A DNA stretch of 64,000 nucleotides from Brachypterus glaber (taxonomy: Eukaryota; Arthropoda; Insecta; Coleoptera; Kateretidae): positions 78,848,895 through 78,912,894 of the forward strand of contig OY294044.1 in NCBI GenBank assembly GCA_958510825.1, read 5' to 3'. Positions within the stretch are counted from its first letter, which is position 1; every line of letters begins with the position of its first letter. The position numbers and the translations under genes were made by a program. Shown here piece after piece: positions 56,601-64,000 of the stretch. The notes beneath the pieces were generated by a model, which ran no database searches, was not told the origin of the DNA, and saw nothing but the letters and a program-made list of their open reading frames with translations.

Positions 56601-59600
56601 TGAAAAAAAAACTTTTTCAAGTATTTAGGAAAATGCAATATACCATTTATTGTGAATAGTATATAATGGAATGCGTACATATCTTCACGGCTTGTTATTA
56701 TTACTATTACGCCATAAGTAGATCTATAATAGAGGACAAGTCTTATAAAAAAACACTTTTTTCTAATTTTTCATATGCACCCCTCCTATGTTGTTTCAAT
56801 GGCGATTTCTCCCGTTAGATTAGACAGGGACAAAAGTTCTACCCAAAAAGGATAGAAGACATACATACACTCCCACTTCCACCCAACCAAACAAATTCTG
56901 TATTTGTTCTTTGTTGAACAAATACAATATTTACTTGGCCAGGCGAAAAGTGTAACTATATTATTTTTATTAAAGAAATTACTGGCGCCATCTAAATTTT
57001 AGTAGAATTATCTTATTCTACAGATTCACATTAGCTATATTCGTTCGTTCCGCTCAGTGCTACACTTTCTGGCCAACTAAATAAATACAGTATTTGTTGT
57101 ATGAAAAACAAATACAGTATTTATTTAATTCGCTGGAAAGTGTAGCACAAATGAGAAAGAGATAGGGTAGACGTCCTTTGTTTCATAATTCTAGTTGTAG
57201 AGAGCTCCATTGAAAAACTATGCTTGCATACCAAATTTCAGACTTCAACATTGTTTGACCCCTGCCCAACTCAGTTGTAAATTGTTACAATTTCCATATA
57301 GAAATATTTTTAATGATCGATTTTTATTGTTTCAGTGTAGCAAAAGATTATGTAAAATTAATGAAATATGGTGATTCCTTGTATCGTTGTAAACAACTTA
57401 AAAGAGCAGCTCTGGGAAGAATGGCCACTATTATGAAGAGGCAGGCCTCCAATTTAACATATTTGGAACAAGTTAGGCAGCATTTGGCTCGTTTACCATC
57501 TATTGATCCTTACACTAGAACAATTATTATTTGTGGTGAGTATAGGTACTGGATGTTTCATTTAAAACTTTTCACTTAGATTTCTACATAACTAGACAAG
57601 CCGAGGTGCGAAAAACTCCGACTACGAAAAAATGCCCGCGCTCCACACATGCCTCCTAGAGAAAATAGAAAAAAGCCGAAACGTTGGTGAATTAAAAGTA
57701 CCTAATTTTAAAGTTTAATACGAAACCTATGTTAGGGAACGTTCAAGTATTACGTAACGTTCCTTGGGGGGGTTCATTTTGGAGTGTTACGCCCATGTTA
57801 ATGGTATAGGAAAACAGCGTTAAAAGGGGGGGGGGGGGGTGCAAAATGATCAAAATTTGCGTTACGTAATACTTGAACGTTCCCTTACGTTTATCACCAA
57901 AACGCGGGCAAATCAAATGACTACAGCAACGCGAAAGGAGGGTTATATGTTTTCGTGCACTTTCGGAAAAAAAGTGGCACGCAAAAAGGAGCGTGTAATA
58001 CGATTTTAATTTTTGTTCAGTGGTGTAAAAGCTATTTTCCTAAAAAGTGTGGAAAGAGACTCTTTTCTGCACTAGATTTCAAGCAATCGAGTGTGGAAAA
58101 GTCTCTTTCCCATGCATTAGGATTTATAATTTAGGAACAATATTTTTTCTACAAACGGAGTTTAAAAATAAAATATTCTTTTATACTGTATTAAATAAAT
58201 TTTATTTTTATAATTTTTTTAGTAAGAAAAGCAATTAACAGTTAAGAAATTTAAACATTTTTATAATTTTATAAATAAATATAACAAGAATAACATAACA
58301 AGGTATTATTATAATTGAATTTTAGTTGAACATTAATGAAAAGTTTTCAATTTGTTGCAGTTTGCACTTGAATAGCAGAGGCTAGAACATATTTGAGCTG
58401 ATGCAAATTATTTGGGGGGGTTGTCATAGATATAGGTATTATACTGCCGTGCTAAACACAGAAGTGGTAACTTGTATTTTGGTCATTTTGAGATATTAAC
58501 AGTTTTTAATTTTCAATGTTCTCAGTCATAAAAAATTATACTCCAAGTCAAAAAAAAATCAAATTTGATTTGAATTAGAAAGATAAAAGGTTATATTAGT
58601 TGTTAATGTTATAACAATGTTAATTATTGGATAATTAAATAGTAAAATACTCGGTAAAATAATTTATTATTTTTAACTTGTATACTAAGGGGATTTGACG
58701 TATCTTATAAATTCATGAACAAAATGAAAAAAAAAGGGTTTATTAGCGAATATTATATCATTTTACGTACCTTGATCTTCTTTTGTTATAAACATACTTA
58801 TTAAGATAAATTATTTTAAATAATAAGAGATTGCACTGGATGAAGCAATTTAATTGTCAACTATTACTAAGGACATTTGCCGCAGGGGCGGATTTATTTC
58901 ACTTTAAGGGGGGGGGGCATCCATAAGAAAAAAAAATGCGCTTTCGCCAAAAATATAATTTTGAAGGTATTTCTATGCTAATATATCTCGCTGGGGGGGG
59001 GGCATGGCCCCCATGCCCCCCCCCCTAAATCCGCCCATGATTTGCCGTAACTTACCGTTACTAAGGTATTTTGCCGTATCTCGTTAATTATTAGTATTAA
59101 GGCATTTTATGGTAACTTCTTAAGTTACGATAGATACGGCAAATTGTCTTAGTAATTGACAACTTTAAAGAAGATAATAATAATAATCATCTTTATTTAG
59201 GAATCCTAATAAACTTAGAAATTGAATTTATAACCTAAAAAAAAAAATCACAAATATTCAAAATTATATCCTATACATATGTATGTATATTAGTTATAAT
59301 AATTATTTGATAGATAAATTATCATCTCTCTTAAATTGATTAACAGTATCACAGTTTTTGATATCATTTGGGAGTTTATTAAAAAAATCAAATCGTTTGA
59401 CAAAAAGACTTTTAGCAGCACTACTTAAATTAATTTGTCTAATTCTAAAATCATCTCTTGACCTAGTAGGGTAATCATGCTAAACTGACGCCTCGCAGGT
59501 TAATTTTCTCATAGGCAATATCTTAATTTACCCACTTGTACCATAAATAACTATTTATAATGTAGGTTAAAATAATGTGACAAGCTCAGTCAGTTTGAAT

Positions 59601-62600
59601 TCATAATATTTGACATAAACATCAATATTGACAAGTTTAAAACAATTTTAAGTGTCCCACTTTTTCAGATATACAGATATATGTTTGTATTTTGTTTGTT
59701 CCCCTCAATTTACAGAGCCGATTTTAATGATCGAAGCGTCAAAAAATTCGTCACGCGAGCGACATTGGCTACGTCTACACGAAACCTAAATACCGTATTT
59801 ATAACTACCGCACTCTTTAATTCGGTATTTAACATACGTGTAAATGCTCCTAATCGGCAGCGAACGTGTTAAACGGTATTTTTAACCCATTACCGAAGTT
59901 ATAAATCTAATCCTTATAAACAGCGGTATTAATGTTACTAATCGGGATTTAGATGTGAAAAACTTCTGTGTAAGGGCCTACTTACAAATACGACGTTAAA
60001 ACGTAAAATCGTAAGAAATGCAGTACGCTGATTGGTTCAGTTTCAGGGTTGAAACAATCAGCGTCCCTGGTGGAAAATAACGTTTGAACGACTTGACTAA
60101 ACGTTAGATGAATGTGGTTTGAATGTTAGATGCCTAACGTTAGGAACTAACGTTTATTTAACGTTAGAGGTTTTGCCAAACGTTAGACAAACGTTATTCT
60201 AACGTTAGGCAACTAACGTTAGGAATACTAACGTTAAAAACATTTATACATTAAAAACGCGTTAGAAAAAACGTTTATCAAACGTTAAATTTTTACTAGG
60301 GGTACTGTTTTCTTACGATTTTACGTTTACGTTTTTACGTCGTATTTGTAAATAGGTCTTAAAGACTGAGAAAATTAGTACCAAAAAACAAAAATTCACT
60401 GCCTCCTAGACTATAAATACAAATCACAAAATAATCAAAACTTTAAAAATTATCGGAACCTTTTCGCGAAAAAATAAGTGCTGTGGAACCATTTTTGGTT
60501 TATTTCTTTTGGTGCGAGTATGATACCTATCGAATGAAAAACCTTTTTTGGAACATTTTATTTTTAATGTATTATTTTGTTTTATTTTTTCGACTCTGAG
60601 AAAATCTCAATGTTGGTCCTGAATGGCAGGAAAAATTCTGTATTAGGTACTTCTCCTAGTGACACTGGATCTAGGTCTTAAGTTAGCAAATCACCTTTAG
60701 GCCTAGGCGCCTGTATTCAGTGTCCCTAACTTCTCCTGCTTAAAAATTTATTAATACAAATAATGTTTTATTTAATTTTAATTTTCAGGATTTCCAAACG
60801 TAGGCAAATCTTCTTTCATCAACAAAATCACTAGAGCCGACGTTGAAGTTCAACCATACGCATTTACAACCAAATCTTTATATGTTGGACACACTGACTA
60901 CAAATATCTACGCTGGCAAGTCATCGATACTCCCGGAATTCTAGATCATTCCTTGGAGGAAAGAAATGTCATCGAAATGCAGGCCGTTACAGCCCTTGCC
61001 CATCTAAGAGCATGTATTTTATATGTAATGGATTTATCTGAGCAGTGTGGACATACTTTGGATGAACAGGTCAAATTATTTGAATCGATTAAACCACTTT
61101 TTGCTAATAAACCTTTAATCGTTGTGGCTAATAAGACCGATATTGTAAAATTAGATGATCTTCCCTCAGAAAGGCGTGAAATTCTAACTGAAATTGAAAA
61201 GGATCCTGAGCTTAGCGTGATGGAAATGTCTACGGTAAATGATTTTGGTGTGATGGAAGTAAAAACTGAAGCTTGCGAGAAGTTATTGAGTTACAGAGTC
61301 GATCAAAAAATGAGGACCAAAAAGGTAGATGGTGTGTTAAATCGTTTACACTTGGCTGTGCCAAAACCAAGAGACACCAAAATTAGGGCCCCATGTATTC
61401 CAGAATCTGTCCTGGCTAAAAAACAAGCCTCTGCTGAGAAGCGCAAACGTAAACTTGAGCGTGATATCGAACTTGAAGAGGGTGACGATTATATTTTGGA
61501 TCTTAAAAAAGAATACACTGAAATTCCAGAGGAAGAAAGACACGATATTATTCCGGAAATATGGGAAGGCCACAATATTTTTGATTATATCGATCCAGAA
61601 ATCTTCGACAAACTTGAGGAATTAGAAAGAGAGGAAGAAATTCGGGAAGAAACGGGAATGTATGTCGTACCTAAGATAGAATTGGATGATACCATGAGAG
61701 AAATTAAAAAGTTGGCTCTCCAAATCAGAAACAAAAAAGCTCTCCTTAAAGATGAAGCAAGAATAAACAAGCAATGTAAAAACGCAAATATGCCTAGGAC
61801 TGCAGGATCAGCAGTTAAGGACAGAACCGTACAAAAACTCAGGAAGAGTATGGAAAATCTTGGTGTAGATATGTCTGGTAGTACGAATGCTCATTTCACC
61901 AAAACCAAAGCAAGAAGTAGGTCTGTAGGACCAGTAGCTAAGAAGGCGCGTATGGATGTAGATACACCTTCCAAAAATAAAACAAGGGCTTTGACTAAAC
62001 CACCCAGGAATGAAATGGGCGTTAAAGATGTTGCTGTAAGTATGCAGGGTGTTCAAAGTTTCTTAAAAATAGTCTCCTGCTTTATATTTTCACGGCATGC
62101 TCCGAAATACTGGCGCCAGTTTGTAATTATGAACCAGAAAGTGAGATAGGCATATGGTCACGTAGTATGCTTGCATAGTTAATTGAAGTCTAGTTTATAC
62201 CGTATAACTTTTGTTATAACTTATAAGGTACCTTTTTTCGGCAGCTTGCTAATATGAATAGCCTATTCACTTAACCTAGCTTAAAGTTTAAAATTGTGAA
62301 AACAAAAATTACCGGAGCCAAGTGTTATCTTAATAGTTTTTTCAGACTTTTAACAAAAGTAAACTCTATCAGTATACTGTGACGTCTAAAAAAATTCGCG
62401 TGTACCAACCTGAAACTTTTCCTTTCTGGACAAACAAGTATTTATTGAACAAAAAAATAATAGTCAAAAGATTTGCAATCTTTACTTGTTAGGTTTATTT
62501 TTTCTAAAATGGGGGTTTGTTTCAACATACATAGCAGTGTGTACGGGTACAAAAGGAACTTGCTAATTACTAAAAAGAAGAAAGATGGCGTTAAATTAGA

Positions 62601-63071
62601 TGATTTAAAAAATAAATAAATGGCGCCATTTACTAAAATTAAAATAAAATCATTTTCAAATAAACAGTAAATTCTTAGCCTACTACTAAAATATTTAAAA
62701 TGTCAAGTTTTAAAAATATTTCAAAATGGACGTCATAGCACCGCCATGTAGCTTTTTAAAAAAATGGCAAGTGTTGCGCCACCTCTGATGTTTATGGAAA
62801 AATCGTTTTTATTTATGGCTCATTTCATTGGTCTATTTCTTAGTTAGACATTTGGTTAATATTAGAGTGGTAAATTTTAAACTTATCTTTTCATTCTCTG
62901 TTTTCCTTGTTTCAGATGAAAAATAAATTGGCCAGAATCGCACACAGGGCCATCGCTAAGAAAGTCGGAAGAATGGGTCTCAAGGGAGAGGCTGATAGAT
63001 TCATTGGTACTAAGATGCCCAGGCATTTGTACTCTGGTAAACGAGGAAATGGCAAAACAGACAGAAGATAA
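53609..63071 (+). CDS. GTPBP4: Nucleolar GTP-binding protein 1 (NOG1)
   Basis: Five exons (53609-53656, 53722-53996, 57336-57535, 60789-62035, 62916-63071) join in phase to 641 residues, against 634 in human. NOG1 is an essential OBG-like GTPase of pre-60S particles that acts in 27S/ITS2 processing. The N-terminal helical bundle (1-174) is followed by the G1 motif GFPNVGKS at residues 175-182, G3 DTPG at 221-224 and G4 NKTD at 289-292. The NOG1-specific tail follows ([27 protein letters not shown], basic C terminus ending GKTDRR). All GTPase motifs are intact. Introns are 65 bp, 3.3 kb, 3.3 kb and 0.9 kb; the two long ones are filled with mobile elements. Divergent to PNO1. Confidence 0.97.
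53722..53996 (+). CDS. GTPBP4: NOG1 exon 2
   Basis: The acceptor is CTGTTTTTAG. The exon encodes residues 17-108 ([40 protein letters not shown]). It ends in phase 2 before GTAAGTTA; the split codon gives Asn. Confidence 0.95.
54189..54326. repeat. MITE, copy 2 of 3583-3712
   Basis: Same ends (TTTTTTGTGGTAACGCCGGT ... CTGCTCCACAAAAAATAGGC) and interior TACTCTTTCTCTGTTTAATT as the copy 50 kb upstream. Located in NOG1 intron 2. Confidence 0.72.
55172..55997 (+). mobile_element. MULE-like FLYWCH mini-element, copy 2
   Basis: The left end GGCGCCGGAGTTTACCGCGA and right end (inverse GGGGTAGGGGTCTTTACAGC) are flanked by CATTTGACG on both sides (55163-55171 and 55998-56006; 10 bp if the preceding C is counted), a MULE-sized target duplication. 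Both ends carry clusters of TACCGCG-type motifs. The interior encodes a FLYWCH finger on the plus strand. It is inserted in an older repeat in NOG1 intron 2. Confidence 0.75.
55535..55800 (+). pseudogene. FLYWCH-type finger, broken
   Basis: The frame from 55535 encodes [20 protein letters not shown] and then [12 protein letters not shown], the same CX7C spacing and flanking residues as the intact copy at 31935. It stops at 55664-55666. The rest of the fold ([10 protein letters not shown], about 55709-55738) continues in another frame, with one of the two His replaced. Confidence 0.6.
57336..57535 (+). CDS. GTPBP4: NOG1 exon 3
   Basis: The acceptor is TTGTTTCAG. The exon encodes [20 protein letters not shown] through [13 protein letters not shown]. 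The first base of the G1 glycine codon ends the exon before GTGAGTAT. Confidence 0.95.
57735..57884. mobile_element. Harbinger-like MITE, complete, TTA duplication
   Basis: The 150-bp element runs from GGGAACGTTCAAGTATTACG to its inverse, with TTA on both sides. The interior is the G-run/ATGATCAAAATTTGCG version also seen at 19229 and 31647. Confidence 0.78.
58855..59160. repeat. Palindromic repeat interrupted by a G-run MITE
   Basis: TTGTCAACTATTACTAAGGA and the inverse TTAGTAATTGACAA enclose ATTTGCCG/CGGCAAAT arms. The left arm is cut by the complete G-run MITE at 58884-59037, which has GGGGCGGATTTA and TAAATCCGCCC ends. Confidence 0.65.
59170..59490 (-). mobile_element. LINE fragment, 3' end, copy 3
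   Basis: On the minus strand, a short frame with [35 protein letters not shown] and a nearby stop is the typical C terminus of a non-LTR element protein. An AATAAAGATGATTATTATTA-type tail lies at about 59175. It is a different family from the other two LINE fragments. Confidence 0.6.
59972..60361. repeat. Palindromic repeat hosting the AACGTTAG element
   Basis: CCTACTTACAAATACGACGT at the left and the inverse ACGTCGTATTTGTAAATAGG at the right are its ends, with ACGTAAAATCGTAAGAAA pairing inside. The AACGTTAG element splits it at 60065. Confidence 0.7.
60065..60302. mobile_element. AACGTTAG-rich element, copy 2 (complete)
   Basis: The 238-bp element has ends CCCTGGTGGAAAATAACGTT and inverse CCCCTAGTAAAAATTTAACG. 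At least six exact AACGTTAG motifs plus several near-variants are spread through it. It is inserted in the palindromic repeat at 59972-60361. Confidence 0.72.
60658..60727. repeat. 70-bp GTGACACTGGATCTAGG hairpin
   Basis: AGTGACACTGGATCTAGGTC at the left pairs with CGCCTGTATTCAGTGTCCCT at the right, with TAGGCCTAGGC near the centre. A relative lies at 16024-16086. Confidence 0.55.
60789..62035 (+). CDS. GTPBP4: NOG1 exon 4 (GTPase core and tail)
   Basis: The acceptor is AATTTTCAG. The exon carries the P-loop, DTPG and NKTD motifs and most of the NOG1-specific tail. The donor is GTAAGTAT at 62036; the frame stays open to 62149 only by read-through into the intron, so that extension is not coding. 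Confidence 0.96.
62036..62915. other. NOG1 intron 4, repeat-poor
   Basis: This 880-bp intron contains a short segment (about 62730-62800, CACCGCCATGTAGCTTTTTA) resembling 29330-29410. Otherwise I see no repeat or coding signal. Confidence 0.5.
62916..63071 (+). CDS. GTPBP4: NOG1 exon 5 (basic C terminus)
   Basis: The acceptor is CCTTGTTTCAG, in phase 0. The exon encodes 51 residues including [20 protein letters not shown] and [14 protein letters not shown], the conserved basic end of NOG1, followed by TAA. No canonical AATAAA was found within about 100 bp downstream. Confidence 0.94.
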   Translation: MKNKLARIAHRAIAKKVGRMGLKGEADRFIGTKMPRHLYSGKRGNGKTDRR

Positions 63072-63588
63072 AAACAGTATACATTCATTATCAGGTGTTT
63101 GTTTCTATAATTTATTCGTTTAAAATTTTTGACCAATTAATGTAGAAAAATACATTATAATATATATTAGAGTAAAAAAAATAACTAATGTTCTATTTGT
63201 AAAAATATAATGGTTCGTTTCAATATATTACAAAACAGTAAAAAGTTTGATGTATAATTTAAATACATACATATATTTTTTTATACTTTGATCAAGATAG
63301 GATTTTTTTTTAAGTAGCCGAGCCAAGTTTTTATTATATTTATTATTTTAAAACCCTTAAAGAAGGCTTGTTTGTGCTTTAAACAATTTTTTTCTGTGTA
63401 CCACCTGGTACACTGAGTCCAGGATGATTTTTTTAGGCAGTAAAAGGACAAAATTTACGGCAAAACGGGATTAATCATTTTTCGAAAACTGCGCCGGAAA
63501 ACCTCAAATGTGTTAATGTTGTTGGACTAGGGTCTCAAAACGACAATTTGAGATAAGAAAATGCGTGAAACATAGAGATTGGACTTAC

Positions 63589-63900
63589 CATGATGTTAGA
63601 TTTGCTGGTGATGTCTGAGCTCAGAAGTGGTGATGGATAGGCCCCGTCTCTATATTCAGTAACGCGAAAATGTTGTGTTGGTGTGGAACTGTATATCATA
63701 GATGGTATCTATAATCTCCCTTCTGCATAGCGAGTGACCGAAACAGCAATGGCCGGCGGCGATATTGATTGACAATATCGATGTACGTGCTGCATACTGA
63801 ACTAATTACTACTGATATTTCCAGGTGACTTCGATCAACCCGGGTGAGCCTCAATTCACACGCATTGCGGCGTTGCCAGATTCACTGGGCTAAATTTCCT
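63589..63900 (-). promoter_or_regulatory. Possible first exon/promoter of a minus-strand transcript
   Basis: On the minus strand, TCTAACATCATG is followed at once by a strong donor, GTAAGTCC, so an ATG would be the last codon of a first exon. The region upstream (63700-63890) is less AT-rich than its surroundings and contains ATATCGAT and GTTGCCAG-like motifs. No convincing downstream coding exon was found between here and NOG1. This could be a chance donor. Confidence 0.25.
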
Positions 63901-64000
63901 TTTATTTGAAAGGAAAAAATAATAAATTTATATTTATTATTTGAACGAAACCTAAACAAATGTAAAGAACAGTTTTTTTTTGTGGCAATTAAAATATTAA

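Noticed and set aside
62036..62149. Continuation of the NOG1 reading frame past 62035
   Set aside because: GTAAGTAT is a strong donor, and the family C terminus is encoded in phase by the exon at 62916. The extra codons are intronic read-through.
1..64000. CRISPR arrays, prokaryotic operons, phage genes
   Set aside because: Spliced metazoan genes and AT-rich intronic sequence throughout. The tandem repeats have no constant repeat/variable spacer structure.

Overview
This is an AT-rich animal nuclear window, most likely from an insect. The evidence is compact introns (52 and 65 bp in two genes), an insect-style repeat load (Tc1/mariner, Harbinger-like, MULE-like, Jockey/CR1-type LINE tails) and five conserved single-copy metazoan genes. 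A beetle is a plausible guess, but nothing here proves the order. A run of exactly 200 N (45299-45498) marks a scaffold join.

Layout: 1-7733 has no recognisable gene, only hairpins, a 148-bp minisatellite, a 324-bp tandem duplication and old repeats. An XK-related (XKR) membrane protein lies on the minus strand at 7734-9470. Next come nested fold-back elements, including one of 2.96 kb holding a DUF4817-type helix-turn-helix remnant. PPP2R3C, a PP2A B''-gamma regulatory subunit, occupies 17600-18956 (+). From 18957 to 24089 there are LINE, MITE and THAP-domain transposon remnants. KAT14 (Atac2, acetyltransferase subunit of the ATAC complex) runs from 24090 to 45138 (+) in seven exons whose introns are packed with inverted repeats. 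Its last coding exon is missing at the gap. PNO1 (45756-53172, -) and NOG1/GTPBP4 (53609-63071, +) are a divergent pair 436 bp apart.

How the genes relate: PNO1 (40S maturation) and NOG1 (60S maturation) are both ribosome-biogenesis factors. Their shared promoter carries two perfect CACGTG E-boxes, one near each start codon, which fits co-regulation by Myc/Max. The other genes have no obvious joint role.

The most unusual content is mobile. Two MULE-like mini-elements (31748-33790 and 55172-55997) have ends built from clustered TACCGCGC motifs, and each carries a FLYWCH zinc-finger coding fragment in matching orientation relative to the ends. One has a 9-10 bp target duplication; the other hosts a 1.24-kb nested palindrome. 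There are also two elements built from repeated AACGTTAG, a Tc1 element with a palindromic element inserted in it (both with TA duplications), and several other elements-within-elements. All coordinates and splice sites were derived by reading the sequence; no database search was run.
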